A stretch of 64,000 nucleotides of DNA from Photobacterium sanctipauli (lineage in GTDB: Bacteria; Pseudomonadota; Gammaproteobacteria; Enterobacterales; Vibrionaceae): assembly GCF_003026495.1 (NCBI RefSeq), contig NZ_PYMA01000001.1, positions 186,001-250,000 on the forward strand, in the 5' to 3' direction. The notes below the pieces were generated by a model. That model saw nothing but the letters and a program-made list of their open reading frames with translations. It made no database searches and was not told where the DNA came from. The position numbers were made by a program, and so were the translations under genes. The stretch's first letter is position 1, and each line of letters begins with the position of its first letter. Positions 1 to 10,761 of this stretch are shown here, one piece after another.

Positions 1-1289
1 CCTTCGTGGTTCGGGATCCACTGGTCATGCTCGCGGGAGTAATCCAAGTACAGCATGGATGCCACGGCATCAACACGCAGGCCGTCAATGTGGTAATGCT
101 CGAACCAGAATAGTGCGTTCGATACTAGGAAGCGGCGAACATGATCACGGCCATAGTCGTAAATGTAGCTCTGCCAATCTTGGTGCCAACCACGACGAGG
201 ATCCGGATCATTAAACAATGACGTACCGTCAAAGTCTGCCAAGCCGTGATCGTCCGACGGAAAGTGCGCAGGCACCCAGTCCAGTACCACACCAAGATTG
301 GCTTGGTGGCACTTATCGACGAAGTATTTGAAATCATCTGGCGAACCGTAGCGGCTTGTTGGCGAGAACAGGCCAATCGGCTGGTAACCCCAAGAGCCAA
401 AGAACGGGTGCTCCGATACCGGCATTAACTCAACGTGGGTGTAACCCATTTCAGTAAGGTACGGGACTAGCTCATCCGCCAGCTCACGGTAGTTGAGGAA
501 CTCGCCCTGCTCGTTCAGCTTCCAAGATCCGGCATGCAACTCATAGAACGAAAGTGCTTGCTGGTGCTTTGGCGTTACCGGACGGCTCTGCCACTGGCTA
601 TCATTCCACTGGTAGCGGCTTTGGTCATATACCTTCGATGCAAACGACGGGTACTGCTCAGAGTAGTAGCCCCATGGATCTGCCTTGTGCGGTAGCCCTT
701 CGCCGTTGCTGTCTTTCAGTTCGAACTTATACAACTCGTCGGCTTCTAGTTCAGGTACAAACAAGCCCCATAGCCCATCGTCCAAACGCTGCATTGGGTG
801 ACGGCGACCGTCCCAAGCATTGAAATGGCCAACGACACTTACGGCAGCAGCATGGGGTGCAAAAATAAGAAAGCGTACACCTGAAATCGGCTGGCTGCCG
901 CGGTTCAATGTGATGAGCTGAGCACCCATTTCGCTGTGCATTTGCGACGGGTCTTTCAGTGCATCGTAGGATTGAACCAAGTTGTGGAATTGGTATGGGT
1001 CGTAGAACGTCTGCTCACCTTGCGGCCAAGAAACGTTTAGTTGATATAGTGCAGTGGTAAAATCGGTGTCACCCTCAAGAATAAAACCGCTATCTCCTTC
1101 GCGGCCGAGGGTAAAACGCTCACCGTTTTCAGTAATTGCTACAACATGGTCAGCCCCAGGCAGATACACACGGAGTGCAGCATCTTGGGACTGATATTGC
1201 GGGCCTAAAAATGAAAATGGGTCTGAAAATGCAGCCCTTTCGAGCTGCATGTATTCCTTATCACTGCGGGTCACTTTCAATGTGTCCAA
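1..1289 (-). CDS. glgB: 1,4-alpha-glucan branching enzyme, N-terminal part (cut by window edge)
   Basis: Glycogen branching enzyme, GH13 family. It transfers alpha-1,4 glucan segments to form alpha-1,6 branches in the cytoplasm. About 430 N-terminal residues of the roughly 720 expected lie in the window; the 3' end runs off the left edge. The N-terminal CBM48-type beta domain is visible (DPFSFLG, then [18 protein letters not shown]). The GH13 barrel follows with DWVPAHFP and [18 protein letters not shown], which carries the catalytic nucleophile Asp. The start is probably TTG at 1289: an AGGAG lies 7 bases upstream, and the first in-frame ATG, 14 codons further in, has no such site. It lies 16 bases downstream of malQ on the same strand, so malP-malQ-glgB is probably one operon. 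A glgX beyond the edge would be typical but cannot be seen. Confidence 0.93.
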   Translation of the reverse strand, partial: MDTLKVTRSDKEYMQLERAAFSDPFSFLGPQYQSQDAALRVYLPGADHVVAITENGERFTLGREGDSGFILEGDTDFTTALYQLNVSWPQGEQTFYDPYQFHNLVQSYDALKDPSQMHSEMGAQLITLNRGSQPISGVRFLIFAPHAAAVSVVGHFNAWDGRRHPMQRLDDGLWGLFVPELEADELYKFELKDSNGEGLPHKADPWGYYSEQYPSFASKVYDQSRYQWNDSQWQSRPVTPKHQQALSFYELHAGSWKLNEQGEFLNYRELADELVPYLTEMGYTHVELMPVSEHPFFGSWGYQPIGLFSPTSRYGSPDDFKYFVDKCHQANLGVVLDWVPAHFPSDDHGLADFDGTSLFNDPDPRRGWHQDWQSYIYDYGRDHVRRFLVSNALFWFEHYHIDGLRVDAVASMLYLDYSREHDQWIPNHE

Positions 1290-1305
1290 CGCATTACTCC
1301 TGATA

Positions 1306-3489
1306 TTATGATTTTTGTGATGCTTGTTCTCGTGTTTCTGTTAAACGGCGAGTCAAGTCAACAATGTTCTGACGGGTAAAGATGTCATCCAGCGTGGTCG
1401 ACAGCTTACGGCGCCAGTTCGGGTATTCATCTACCGTACCCGGAATGTTGACTGGTTTATCCATTTCTAACCAGTCTTCAAGCTGAAGACTTAGCAGCGC
1501 ACTTGAGCCAGCCGCCAAATGCAATTGCATAGCTTCACTTAGGTATCGGTCCATTGGTACATATGCAGCATCATGCCCAACACCTTCAGGAAGATAACCA
1601 TGCCAAGCCAAACTATCAAGGATTTTTTGTTTGCTTTCAGCACGGCTGTCGAATAAGCCTTCAAGCTGTTCTTTGTTAGGGTACAGGCCCAACTCTTCAC
1701 CCATTTTCAGGTCATCACAGTGCCAGAAACCACGTAGGGTTGGCATATCGTGAGTACACAGCGCAGCCATTGATTGGTCTGCATAGTGCTTCGGCGAGTA
1801 GAAACCACCATCTTCAGCTGTTTCGAAGAAGAACACCTTGTATGAGTGAATACCTGCGGTTGCCAGCTTATCGACAATTTCATCTGGCACGGTGCCTAAG
1901 TCTTCACCAATCACAGTACACTGATAACGGTGACTTTCCAATGCAAGGATGGCCATCATGTCTTCAACTGGGTAGTACATGTACGCGCCGCTTTCTGCTG
2001 ACTCGCCCTTAGGGATCCACCATAGTCGAAGCAGGCCAAGAACGTGGTCGATACGAAGCGCACCACAATTACGCATATTGGCACGTAGCAGCTGGATAAA
2101 CGGTTCGTAGGCACGCTCTTTCAGCACTTCAGGGTTAAGCGGAGGCAAGCCCCAGTTTTGGCCTAGAGGACCAAGGATATCTGGCGGCGCACCTACACTC
2201 ACGTCTTGGCATAGCGCACCATGGTCGGCCCAAGTCTCAGAACCCGAATCACACACGCCGACAGCTAGGTCACGGTAAAGACCCATTACCATGCCTTTTT
2301 CTTCAGCAAGTTCGTGTACTTCTGCCAACTGAGTATCGGCTAGCCATTGCAGGTACATAAATAGCTGTACTTGCTCATAGTGTTTCTTAATGAATGTTTG
2401 AACAGCCGCATTATCAAAGTGGCGGTATTCTTCAGGGAAGACAGGCCAACCCCATACGTTGTCATCTTCTTTTTTCAGTTCTGCATGCAGCGCATCAAAG
2501 GCTGCTTGGTGCAACAGGCTATCGCCACCTTCTTCAACAAACTGAAGGAACTTCTGTGCACGGGCAGTATTTTTGTCTAGGTGACGCTCTGTGAAAGTCT
2601 TGAACAGTAGTGGCAGCACAGCCATTTTCAGACAAGACACTTCGCTGTAATTTACCCAGTTCGCATCACGGGCGTCGCTTAGACGCTGCTGGAATTCCGG
2701 GCTACCAACTAGTTGCTGGGCTTCATCACACTGAGCAAATTCGCTAACCGAGCTCACGTCGATGTACATCAGATTCAGCCAACGGCGTGAAGATGGGCTG
2801 TATGGGCTTGCACCTTCAGGGTTTGCTGGAAATAGAGAGTGGATTGGGTTTAGGCCGACAAAGTCACCGCCACGGGCAGCGACGTCTGCAACCAACTGCT
2901 TCAGGTCACCGAAGTCACCAATACCCCAGTTATGGTTAGTACGAATTGAGTACAGCTGTACACTTGTACCCCACAATTTCTTGTCATTCAGCAGGGCATC
3001 CTGCTTGTAACAAGAGGTTGGAGTCACAATCAAAGTCATTTCAAACGGAGATTTACGACGCTTACGGAAAACTTCAAGCTTGTGGTAGCCAAGTTCCAGA
3101 TCGTTTGGTAGAGCAAATGTTAGCGTTCCACCGTCAGCACGGGTATCGGATACCAGTTGAGACTGTAACCAGCCCTCTAGCATCTCGCCCTGTTCGGTTT
3201 CCAAACGCCAGCTAAAGTCACTAATTCGCGCACTCTGGCCAAGGTGCATTTCAATATGCATTGGTTCGCCGGTGCGAATAACTTTAACTGGCGCCAAGAC
3301 ATCTGGTCGCTGCTTTTTATTCGCCGACTCTAATAAAGCTTCATCACTTTTGGTGTCGTATCCCAAAGCAGCCAACAAGCGACGGATAGTATCACTATCA
3401 ACAGTAGCGTCATCGCCCCAAGCACTTACATAGCTATCTGCAATACCAGCCATGTCAGCAACTTGTTTTAATACTTGATTATCTTTCAT
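1306..3489 (-). CDS. malQ: 4-alpha-glucanotransferase (amylomaltase)
   Basis: Amylomaltase, GH77 family. It disproportionates maltose and maltodextrins, releasing glucose and longer chains for the phosphorylase. The 727 residues fit the long enterobacterial/Vibrio form (E. coli is about 694). Family motifs are present: WGIGDFGDL near residue 190, the nucleophile region [25 protein letters not shown] and the THDMPT stretch. The N-terminal 150 residues are the small beta domain typical of the proteobacterial enzyme. The ATG at 3489 follows a clear GGAGAG. It sits between malP (149 bases upstream) and glgB on the same strand and should be transcribed from the MalT-dependent promoter in front of malP. 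Confidence 0.96.
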   Translation of the reverse strand: MKDNQVLKQVADMAGIADSYVSAWGDDATVDSDTIRRLLAALGYDTKSDEALLESANKKQRPDVLAPVKVIRTGEPMHIEMHLGQSARISDFSWRLETEQGEMLEGWLQSQLVSDTRADGGTLTFALPNDLELGYHKLEVFRKRRKSPFEMTLIVTPTSCYKQDALLNDKKLWGTSVQLYSIRTNHNWGIGDFGDLKQLVADVAARGGDFVGLNPIHSLFPANPEGASPYSPSSRRWLNLMYIDVSSVSEFAQCDEAQQLVGSPEFQQRLSDARDANWVNYSEVSCLKMAVLPLLFKTFTERHLDKNTARAQKFLQFVEEGGDSLLHQAAFDALHAELKKEDDNVWGWPVFPEEYRHFDNAAVQTFIKKHYEQVQLFMYLQWLADTQLAEVHELAEEKGMVMGLYRDLAVGVCDSGSETWADHGALCQDVSVGAPPDILGPLGQNWGLPPLNPEVLKERAYEPFIQLLRANMRNCGALRIDHVLGLLRLWWIPKGESAESGAYMYYPVEDMMAILALESHRYQCTVIGEDLGTVPDEIVDKLATAGIHSYKVFFFETAEDGGFYSPKHYADQSMAALCTHDMPTLRGFWHCDDLKMGEELGLYPNKEQLEGLFDSRAESKQKILDSLAWHGYLPEGVGHDAAYVPMDRYLSEAMQLHLAAGSSALLSLQLEDWLEMDKPVNIPGTVDEYPNWRRKLSTTLDDIFTRQNIVDLTRRLTETREQASQKS

Positions 3490-3638
3490 CGTTCTCTCCG
3501 ATAGCAGCCTTACGGCAACTACGATGTTAGGGGTTTTGCTGATATCAATTCAGAGCTTGATACCAACCTGGACCGTGCCAGCCAATCCAGGTCGGTATGT
3601 TTCACCTTTAGGGTGAGTTCTTATTTTCTAATCAATGA

Positions 3639-6098
3639 TTAGATTTTTACTGGCTCAAGTTTCCAGATGTTATTGGCGTAATCGCGAATACTGCGGTCTG
3701 AGCTGAACTTGCTCATCAATGCTGTGTTCAGAATCGCTTTACGTGCCCAAGTCTTCTGATCACGGTATTCCGCATCAATCTTCTCTTGAGTTTTCACGTA
3801 ATCAGCAAAATCGGCCAATACAAGGTATGGGTCACCACCGTCTAGCAGGTTGTGGCGGATAGCGGCCAACTGACCTGGGTTGCCTGGGGTGAACTCATCT
3901 GTTTCCAGTAGGTCCAGCGCTGCACGTAGCAGGCTATCAGCATGGTAGTAGCGGTAAGGGTCGTAACCCTCTTGCTTCAGTTTCTGTACTTCATCAACCA
4001 ATAGGCCAAAGATGAAGATGTTCTCGTCACCCACTTCTTCACGCATCTCAACATTCGCGCCGTCCATCGTACCGATAGTCAGTGCACCGTTCATGGCGAA
4101 CTTCATGTTACCTGTACCCGATGCTTCCTTACCGGCAGTTGAAATCTGCTCAGATACGTCTGCCGCTGGGAATAGGATTTCAGCTAGGCTTACGCGGTAG
4201 TCAGGGATGAATACCACTTTCAGCTTGCCACCTAGACGTGGGTCGTTGTTCACCTTCTCTGCCACTTTGTTGATGGCAAAGATGATATCTTTCGCCAGTG
4301 CGTAACCAGGTGCTGCTTTCGCACCGAAGAAGAATACGCGTGGCTGCATGTCGAACGTAGGGTCGTTCAGCAGGCGATGGTATAGCGACAGGATGTGAAG
4401 CAAGTTCAGGTGCTGACGCTTGTATTCGTGCAGACGCTTGATCTGGATGTCGAAGATAGCGTTGGTATCTAGCTCGATACCCATGTTCTCTTCAACCCAG
4501 TCAGCCAAACGCTGCTTGTTCTCTTTCTTCACTGCCATATAGCGCTTCTGGAACGCTTCGTCTTCAGCGAATTTCTCTAGGCCTGCAATCTTCTCTAGGT
4601 TTGCCGGCCAGTCATCACCCACTTTCTCGCTGATCAGCGCAGAAAGACCAGGGTTACAGTATTTGATCCAGCGGCGCGGTGTGACACCGTTCGTCACGTT
4701 CGTCAAACGGCCAGGGAACAGCTCGTTGAACTCAGGGAACAAATCGCGCTTAACCAGCTCTGAGTGAAGTGCTGCCACGCCGTTTACTGCGTAAGTACTT
4801 ACCACACATAGGTTAGCCATGCGAACCATGCGCTGCGGGCCTTCTTGAATGATTGATAGCTTGCGCTTCACTTCATTGTTGCCAGGCCATGTTTGCTCAA
4901 CCAACTTCATGAAGCGGTGGTTGATTTCAAAGATGATTTCCATGTGACGAGGCAGCATCTGCTGGATCAGTGCTTCGCTCCATGTTTCTAGTGCTTCAGG
5001 CAGTAGCGTGTGGTTGGTGTAAGCAAAGGTCTTCGATGAGATTTCCCATGCCTTGTCCCAGCCAAGCTTGTACTCATCCAATAGGATGCGCATTAGTTCA
5101 GGGATCGCGATAGTTGGGTGGGTGTCGTTCAGCTGGATAGTTTCCAACTCAGACAGAGACTCGATAGTGTTACCCGCCGCTTCGTGACGACGCAGAATAT
5201 CTGCGATTGAACATGCACAGTGGAAGTACTGCTGCATTAGACGAAGTGCTTTACCTTGGTCGTGGTTATCGTTCGGGTATAGCACCTTAGTCACGTTACC
5301 CGCTTCTAGTGCTGAGTACTGTGCACCCACGTAGTCGCCATCGTTGAAGCGCGCTAGGTTGAATGGCGCATTTGAACGACACTCCCACAAACGTAGTGGG
5401 TAAACGCTGTTGTTGTCGTAACCAACGATAGGTAGGTCCCAAGCAATACCTTCAACAGTCATTGCCGGTACCCAACGGCGGCATGCAACGCCATTTTCGT
5501 CGGTGTAAGCTTCAACGTGGCCGTACAGGCTAACTTCTTGTGTTAGCTCAGGGCGAATCACTTCCCAAGGGTAGCCTTCAATGCCACGCCATGCATCAGG
5601 TGCTTCAACCTGACGGCCGTCAACAAATGACTGGCGGAACAGACCGTATTCGTAGTGTAGGCCGTAACCTACTGCTGGGTATTCTTGTGCTGCCAGTGAG
5701 TCCATGAAACATGCAGCTAGACGACCAAGACCACCGTTACCCAATGCCGGGTCGCGCTCTTCTTCAAGCAGGTCAGTTAGGTTCTGACCCATTTCTTCCA
5801 TTGCAGAGGCAACGTTTTCGTATAGGCCCATGCTGATCAGGTTGTTACCTGTCAGGCGACCGATTAGGAATTCAAGAGAAAGGTAGTTAATGCTACGGGC
5901 TTTGTCTTCTGCAAGTTTCTGCTCAGTGGCAAGTAGGTTACCTGTACTGATTTCGGCTAGGGCTTTACCCATTGCCAGGTACCAGCTACGTGGTGATGCC
6001 GTTTCTACTGTGTTTGCATAAGTAGTAGTAAGGTGATTTTCTACAGCCGCTTTAAAAGCAGTTTTATCAAATTGTTGTGTCTGACCATTTTTAGACAT
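3639..6098 (-). CDS. malP: maltodextrin (glycogen) phosphorylase
   Basis: GT35 family phosphorylase. It removes terminal glucose from maltodextrins as glucose-1-phosphate in the cytoplasm, using pyridoxal phosphate. The 819 residues match the family length. EERDPALGNGGLGRLAACF lies near residue 115, and the PLP-lysine block EASGTGNMKFAMNG puts the Schiff-base lysine at about residue 666. The regulatory N-terminal extension of animal glycogen phosphorylases is absent, as expected for a bacterial enzyme. It is the first gene of the minus-strand operon malP-malQ-glgB and diverges from malT. MalT-box-like sequences lie 80-130 bases before its start. The ribosome site is weak (GAGCGAGA about 8 bases before the ATG). 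Confidence 0.96.
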   Translation of the reverse strand: MSKNGQTQQFDKTAFKAAVENHLTTTYANTVETASPRSWYLAMGKALAEISTGNLLATEQKLAEDKARSINYLSLEFLIGRLTGNNLISMGLYENVASAMEEMGQNLTDLLEEERDPALGNGGLGRLAACFMDSLAAQEYPAVGYGLHYEYGLFRQSFVDGRQVEAPDAWRGIEGYPWEVIRPELTQEVSLYGHVEAYTDENGVACRRWVPAMTVEGIAWDLPIVGYDNNSVYPLRLWECRSNAPFNLARFNDGDYVGAQYSALEAGNVTKVLYPNDNHDQGKALRLMQQYFHCACSIADILRRHEAAGNTIESLSELETIQLNDTHPTIAIPELMRILLDEYKLGWDKAWEISSKTFAYTNHTLLPEALETWSEALIQQMLPRHMEIIFEINHRFMKLVEQTWPGNNEVKRKLSIIQEGPQRMVRMANLCVVSTYAVNGVAALHSELVKRDLFPEFNELFPGRLTNVTNGVTPRRWIKYCNPGLSALISEKVGDDWPANLEKIAGLEKFAEDEAFQKRYMAVKKENKQRLADWVEENMGIELDTNAIFDIQIKRLHEYKRQHLNLLHILSLYHRLLNDPTFDMQPRVFFFGAKAAPGYALAKDIIFAINKVAEKVNNDPRLGGKLKVVFIPDYRVSLAEILFPAADVSEQISTAGKEASGTGNMKFAMNGALTIGTMDGANVEMREEVGDENIFIFGLLVDEVQKLKQEGYDPYRYYHADSLLRAALDLLETDEFTPGNPGQLAAIRHNLLDGGDPYLVLADFADYVKTQEKIDAEYRDQKTWARKAILNTALMSKFSSDRSIRDYANNIWKLEPVKI

Positions 6099-6180
6099 GG
6101 TTCAATCTCGCTCTAGGATTATTTCCAACTGGTGACTATCTTGCCCATGTTTATCAGCTAAAACATCCTCCTGACAAACA

Positions 6181-6225
6181 GGGGTAGAGGGATGAGTAAT
6201 AGGGGCGTAGCTACGCCTCTCCCCC
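6181..6225. promoter_or_regulatory. malP: cluster of MalT-box-like sequences upstream of malP
   Basis: The E. coli MalT box consensus is GGGGA(T/G)GAGG. This stretch holds GGGGTAGAGG (6181-6190, plus), AGGGATGAGT (6188-6197, plus) and GGGGGAGAGG (6216-6225, minus), each an 8/10 match. MalT normally binds several such sites in front of malP, and the cluster ends about 80 bases before the malP start codon. Single boxes are weak evidence; the clustering, the position and malT next door make regulation likely. Confidence 0.6.
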
Positions 6226-6361
6226 TCTTTCTGTGACCACCTGCAAAAAAACGAGGTGTAGAAACACACGTCGAATACATCAAATGCAACCTGATTCACA
6301 AATTAAGACTACATTTCGATGTGCAAATAGGGACTTAAATATTTATGAAAGATCTTATATA

Positions 6362-6392
6362 TGTGATCTAACTCATAAATATGGGGATGAGA
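6362..6392. promoter_or_regulatory. CRP-like site followed by a MalT-like box in the malP-malT intergenic region
   Basis: TGTGATCTAACTCATA (6362-6377) matches the CRP consensus TGTGA-N6-TCACA at 9 of 10 positions. GGGGATGAGA (6383-6392) matches the MalT box at 9 of 10. In E. coli CRP activates malT and cooperates with MalT elsewhere in the regulon. The site is about 210 bases before malT and 270 before malP, so it could serve either promoter. Confidence 0.5.
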
Positions 6393-6586
6393 GGATAAGA
6401 ATTGCTGATTTCAAAATTTTCGAATGTAAAGTTATGGACAAGATCAAATGCTGTGAGATGATTTTCAGGCAAGATAATCATCACTTGAAAGCATAAAAGC
6501 TCCAATAACAAAGCGTAGGCATATTAGTGCTTTACCAACAAATAACCGAGCATAATGGACATAACCTTACAATAAGTAGCTAGACT

Positions 6587-9295
6587 ATGTGGATACCATC
6601 TAAACTGACTCGCCCTGCTCGCTTACACAATGCGATAATTCGCCCGCGATTGCTGGAAACTCTTGATCAGGCCCCTTTCTATCGTCTTGTTCTGTTCCGC
6701 TCCCCTGCTGGTTTTGGCAAAACGACCATGGCAGCTCAATGGTTAAACGAACACCAACATACGGGTTGGTTTAACATCGACGAAAACGACAACGACACTT
6801 TCCGCTTCGCTAACTACCTGCTTCAATCCATCAACAAAGCCACCAATAACGCTTGCCCAAAAACACAAGCCATGGCAGAAAGACGTCAATTTGCCTGCTT
6901 ATCAACTCTATTTAGTGAGCTTTTCGGCGAACTTAGCGAATATCACGAACAAACCTATTTGGTGCTGGATGATTACCATGTAATAAACAATGATGACATC
7001 CACGATGGGATGCGCTTCTTCCTGAAGAACATGCCCGACAACATCACGCTGGTTGTTACGAGCCGGACGCTACCACCATTGGGCACTGCAAACTTGAGGA
7101 TCCGCGACCTTCTCATCGAAGTTGATAACGATCGCCTTGCTTTCGACGAAGAAGAAACCGAACGCTTCTTTAGCAAACGCGTCAATGAAAGCATTGAAAG
7201 TACGGTGCTTCGCAACCTTCACCAGCAGGTGGAGGGCTGGCCTTCTGCATTGCAGCTTATCGCGCTTCACGCCCAACAGCGCCCGAACATGCTAGAAGAG
7301 TCTGCGGAATCAATGGCAAGTTTCAACCGAGGCCACTTATGGGACTACCTAGCCGAAGAAGTTTTCGACCAGTTAGATAACGAAACACAGCAGTTTCTTC
7401 TGCAGTGCTCGGTATTGGACATTTTCAATGCACAATTGGTGACAGAGCTCACAGGGCGTAGTGATGCTTTGGCGATGCTAGAATCACTCAACCGCTTTGG
7501 TTTATTCCTCAATACCCTTGAGGGTGATAGCAATTGGTATCGCTTCCATAACCTGTTTGCCGAATTCCTCCGCCACCAACGCTATTCGCAAATTCCGCAA
7601 CAGCGAGGCGAACTCCACGCGTTGGCAGCGAAAGCTTGGCTGAAACAAGACTCACCGCAGCAAGCACTACTTCACGCGCAAAAATGTGAAGATGAATCAC
7701 TGATCATTCAAATTCTATGTGATTACGGCTGGGAAATGTACCACCATGGTGAAATCAAGCTATTGGAAGACTGCATTGACTCGCTCGATAAGTCTCACTT
7801 GGTCAATAACCCTCGCCTTGGCTTACTGCGCATGTGGCTAACTCAGAGCCAGCATCGCTACAATGATGTGGGCGATATGATCGCTGAAGCCGAACAAGCG
7901 ATGAAACAACACGATATCGTACTGGATGATGCGATTCAGGGTGAGTTCAACGCACTCAGGGCACAAGTTGCAATCAACCAAAGTAAGCCTGAAGAGGCCC
8001 TCATCCTGTCAGAACAAGCACTGGGGCAACTGCCATCGACCACCTACCGTAGCCGTATCGTCGCCACCTCTGTTGTGGGTGAGGTTCACCACTGCTTGGG
8101 TAATTTGAGCCGTGCATTACCGATGATGCAACAAACCGAGAAAATGGCTCGTCAGTATCATGTTTACCACCAAGCATTGTGGGCACTGCTTCAGCAAAGT
8201 GAAATCCTGTTAGCTCAAGGCTATGTACAAACTGCGTATGAGCTACTAGATCAAGCATTTAAGCTAGTAAAAGAGCAGCACTTACAACAAGTACCTCTAC
8301 ACGAGTTCCTCCTACGCCTTCGCGCGCAAATCCTTTGGTGCTGGAACCGTCTTGATGAGGCAGAAGAGTCGGCACTGAAGAGCCTTGAAGTGCTAGCGCC
8401 TTATGATGAAACCAAGTCATTGCACGCCTACTCGATGCTTGCTCGTATTGCCATCACCCGAGGTGAACAAGACAAAGCGGCTCGCTATCTTGAGCTTTGC
8501 AACAGTATGATGGATCGTTCTAGCTACCATATCGACTGGCGCGCAAACACCGATTTGGCAAATTTGCTGTACTGGCAAAACACCGACGATATCAGCAGTA
8601 TCCAGCAGTGGCTAAACCAAGCAGAGCAGCCAGAAGCCGCTTGCAACCACTTCCAGCAGTTGCAATGGCGCAATATTGGCCGTGCTTGCGTCAATGTTGG
8701 TGACTATGCTCGCGCCGAGCAAATCTTTAAAATGCTTGAAGAAAGCTGTGTGAAGCATAACCTGATCACAGACAAAAACCGCAACCTTGTGGTACAAGCG
8801 ATGTTAAGCAAGAAGCAAGGCATGCGTGATAAAGCCCTTTCTGAGCTAAAAGAAGCGCTGATGCTAACCAATAGCACAGGAATGGTGGGTATTTTCCTTT
8901 GTGATGGCAGTGAAATTAACGATCTATTACAAGAGTTGGTAGATACCAAGGCGCTGAGTGAGTTAGAAATGCACCGCGCGAGGCAGCTGCTGCGAGAGAT
9001 GACCAGCAAGGAACGCCACCGCTCAGTACACTTCGATGAAAACTTTGTTGAGAAGTTGCTCAACCTACCTGACGTACCCGAGCTTATCCGTACCAGCCCA
9101 CTGACCCAGCGTGAGTGGCAGGTGCTTGGGCTGATCTACACCGGTTACAGCAACGAGCAAATTGCTTCGGAGCTTGATGTGGCCTCGACAACCATTAAGA
9201 CCCACATTCGTAACTTGTACCAAAAGCTCAATATCGCAAACCGTCAGCAGGCGATTGAAACAGCTGAAAACTTATTAAAACTCATGGGCTTCTAA
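6587..9295 (+). CDS. malT: ATP-dependent maltotriose-responsive transcriptional activator
   Basis: MalT is a STAND-class ATPase that binds maltotriose and ATP, oligomerises, and activates maltose and maltodextrin operons. The 902 residues match E. coli MalT (901). The N-terminus [10 protein letters not shown] resembles the family start. The Walker A motif [10 protein letters not shown] is at residues 39-48, with the NB-ARC-like region and winged helix behind it. The middle (about 400-800) is a helical TPR-like sensor domain. The C-terminus (about 835-890) is a LuxR-type helix-turn-helix ([35 protein letters not shown]). It diverges from malP, the same layout as on Vibrio chromosome 2. No strong ribosome site precedes the ATG, which may keep expression low. 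Confidence 0.97.
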   Translation: MWIPSKLTRPARLHNAIIRPRLLETLDQAPFYRLVLFRSPAGFGKTTMAAQWLNEHQHTGWFNIDENDNDTFRFANYLLQSINKATNNACPKTQAMAERRQFACLSTLFSELFGELSEYHEQTYLVLDDYHVINNDDIHDGMRFFLKNMPDNITLVVTSRTLPPLGTANLRIRDLLIEVDNDRLAFDEEETERFFSKRVNESIESTVLRNLHQQVEGWPSALQLIALHAQQRPNMLEESAESMASFNRGHLWDYLAEEVFDQLDNETQQFLLQCSVLDIFNAQLVTELTGRSDALAMLESLNRFGLFLNTLEGDSNWYRFHNLFAEFLRHQRYSQIPQQRGELHALAAKAWLKQDSPQQALLHAQKCEDESLIIQILCDYGWEMYHHGEIKLLEDCIDSLDKSHLVNNPRLGLLRMWLTQSQHRYNDVGDMIAEAEQAMKQHDIVLDDAIQGEFNALRAQVAINQSKPEEALILSEQALGQLPSTTYRSRIVATSVVGEVHHCLGNLSRALPMMQQTEKMARQYHVYHQALWALLQQSEILLAQGYVQTAYELLDQAFKLVKEQHLQQVPLHEFLLRLRAQILWCWNRLDEAEESALKSLEVLAPYDETKSLHAYSMLARIAITRGEQDKAARYLELCNSMMDRSSYHIDWRANTDLANLLYWQNTDDISSIQQWLNQAEQPEAACNHFQQLQWRNIGRACVNVGDYARAEQIFKMLEESCVKHNLITDKNRNLVVQAMLSKKQGMRDKALSELKEALMLTNSTGMVGIFLCDGSEINDLLQELVDTKALSELEMHRARQLLREMTSKERHRSVHFDENFVEKLLNLPDVPELIRTSPLTQREWQVLGLIYTGYSNEQIASELDVASTTIKTHIRNLYQKLNIANRQQAIETAENLLKLMGF

Positions 9296-9349
9296 ACTAA
9301 AGCTGCTATAGGTTGGTATAGATTGCTCATCACTGGTTAAGGACAACCA

Positions 9350-10033
9350 ATGATTGAATGGAGCAAGGACAGAGTTTGGTATCAAGATATGCCGCTCAAG
9401 ATGAGCGGCATTCCAGTGGGTGCCAGAATGACGGTCATCAAGTTGGATGAGCAAAAGCTGCTTATCCACTCCCCTATCCAGCTCACCACCAAACTACAGC
9501 TTGAACTGAGTAAGCTTGGCCAGGTTCATGCCATCGTGACCCCGAACATGAACCACCATCTCTTTCTCTCCGAATGGTGGTTAGCTTACCCCGATGCCTA
9601 TTTCTTTGCCCCTCCCGGTTTGCAAAACAAACGCACCGATCTGGCCTTCGATGATGCATTAAGCGCACATAGCCCAAAGATTTGGCAGCACCAACTGTAT
9701 CAAACCCTACTCCGAGGCAGTGATCGCATGGAAGAAGTCATCTTCTGCGATCCAGAGTCGAAAACCCTCATCGTGGGCGACACCCTGGCATGGCTAAAGC
9801 CTTCAACCAACATTTGCACCCAAATGCTTGGCTTGATCAATGGCTGCTACCTCAACCCCGCTATGCCCTATTACTGGCGCAGAACCTTTAACGATAAAAC
9901 ACGGCTACGCCAATCATTGCAGGAAATCCTAACCTGGCCCTTTGAGCGCATTATTTTATCTCACGGGCAAGTTATCGACAGAGGTGGTAAGGACTCTTTT
10001 CACCATGCGTTTAGATGGGCTCTCAACCAGTAG
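9350..10033 (+). CDS. DUF4336 family protein (metallo-beta-lactamase-like)
   Basis: A 227-residue soluble protein that I recognise as DUF4336-like, a group related to the metallo-beta-lactamase fold. Visible hallmarks are an early beta-rich stretch with a VIKLDEQKLLIHSP-type strand and turn, then TPNMNHHLFLSEW (about residues 63-75), which looks like a reduced version of the metal-binding HxHxDH motif, GDTLAWL near residue 143, and a terminal LSHGQVIDRGG. The function is unknown; the fold suggests a hydrolase or a degenerate relative. It starts 54 bases after malT on the same strand and may be cotranscribed, but nothing ties it to maltose use. Start ATG at 9350 follows AAGGA. Confidence 0.65.
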   Translation: MIEWSKDRVWYQDMPLKMSGIPVGARMTVIKLDEQKLLIHSPIQLTTKLQLELSKLGQVHAIVTPNMNHHLFLSEWWLAYPDAYFFAPPGLQNKRTDLAFDDALSAHSPKIWQHQLYQTLLRGSDRMEEVIFCDPESKTLIVGDTLAWLKPSTNICTQMLGLINGCYLNPAMPYYWRRTFNDKTRLRQSLQEILTWPFERIILSHGQVIDRGGKDSFHHAFRWALNQ

Positions 10034-10094
10034 CAGCGCTACTTTTTTGCTTTAAATCAAGAAAGGTTTTCTTAGCTTTCAACCAACATTAATC

Positions 10095-10110
10095 TGTGAT
10101 GCATTTCACA
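10095..10110. promoter_or_regulatory. perfect CRP-consensus palindrome
   Basis: TGTGATGCATTTCACA is a perfect TGTGA-N6-TCACA match. Its centre is about 76 bases upstream of the start of the small membrane protein at 10179, a sensible place for cAMP-CRP activation if the RNA starts 30-40 bases before the gene. Confidence 0.7.
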
Positions 10111-10178
10111 ACTTAACCCCTATTTAGGCGTATATTGATACACGTTCCTACCGCTACAACGCACTCAGGGTTAAGACA

Positions 10179-10457
10179 ATGACAGCAACAAAATTGTATT
10201 TCAGAGATATGCTGGGCTTAGTACTGATCATTTCTGCCACCATGGTAATGATGGGGCTAATTTTTGGCGTACTTGCAGTATTAAACTTCGTTTCACATGA
10301 GGATGCCTTGGCATCAACTTATCTTCATGAAGCCGCACCGCTATTTTTCTTCGCTATCCCCTGCTTATTGCTTGGGAAGTACATAAACCGCCCGCAATGG
10401 GTGCACGATGTAGAAGAATACCTGCTCGCCAAAGCTAAAGAGCTAAAACAAAACTAA
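10179..10457 (+). CDS. small two-helix membrane protein, function unknown
   Basis: A 92-residue protein that I do not recognise. Two hydrophobic segments (about residues 12-37 and 53-66) flank a short polar loop with SHEDALASTYLHE. The C-terminal tail is charged and probably helical (QWVHDVEEYLLAKAKELKQ), suggesting a hairpin membrane protein with both ends in the cytoplasm. The ATG follows an AGGG-containing ribosome site. It stands alone, 145 bases after the DUF4336 gene, with a perfect CRP site in front. Base composition and codon use look like its neighbours. Confidence 0.75.
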   Translation: MTATKLYFRDMLGLVLIISATMVMMGLIFGVLAVLNFVSHEDALASTYLHEAAPLFFFAIPCLLLGKYINRPQWVHDVEEYLLAKAKELKQN

Positions 10458-10517
10458 ACCAGAGCTAACTAAAGCGCCGACCTAGACGCTCGCTAGCCTC
10501 CCCACTCCTTCGCCTCC

Positions 10518-10551
10518 AAAAAAACGCTATTACCAATGATCAGTAATAGCG
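10518..10551 (-). terminator. stem-loop with T-run on the minus strand
   Basis: Perfect 9-base arms CGCTATTAC / GTAATAGCG with a 9-base loop. On the minus strand the stem is followed by seven T, the form of an intrinsic terminator. No minus-strand gene is recognised upstream of it, so it may end an unannotated small RNA, or act on the plus strand as a leader structure for the small ORF that begins 12 bases later. Confidence 0.5.
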
Positions 10552-10562
10552 GGAGGTGGAGT

Positions 10563-10706
10563 ATGGACAAAACAAGAAGCTCTATCAATCAAATTAACGC
10601 TAAAGCTATCGTTCCATTACTTCTACTTCCCTCTTCGGACTGTTCTAACCCATTCATTTCGTTTCAGTTAAATGAATGGAACATGAACAACTACCGTCAT
10701 CAATAG
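10563..10706 (+). CDS. possible small ORF, 47 residues
   Basis: A short ORF starting MDKTRSSINQINAKAIVPLL. The ATG is preceded by GGGAGGTGGAGT, one of the strongest ribosome sites in the window. The middle is hydrophobic (IVPLLLLP) and there is one cysteine. A perfect 9-base-arm hairpin lies just upstream, and a second hairpin with 10-base arms (CCATTCATTT / AAATGAATGG, about 10650-10680) lies inside the ORF. I know no family for it. It sits between the small membrane protein and the glycosyltransferase on the same strand. It could be a real small protein, a leader peptide or chance. Confidence 0.35.
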   Translation: MDKTRSSINQINAKAIVPLLLLPSSDCSNPFISFQLNEWNMNNYRHQ

Positions 10707-10761
10707 TTCAAACTTGGGTACGTACTATAGAGCCATACTATCAACAACAAGAGAATCCAGT

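Noticed and set aside
6102..6496. Short ORFs in the malP-malT spacer
   Set aside because: They cover the MalT and CRP-like sites and have no ribosome site or protein-like composition.
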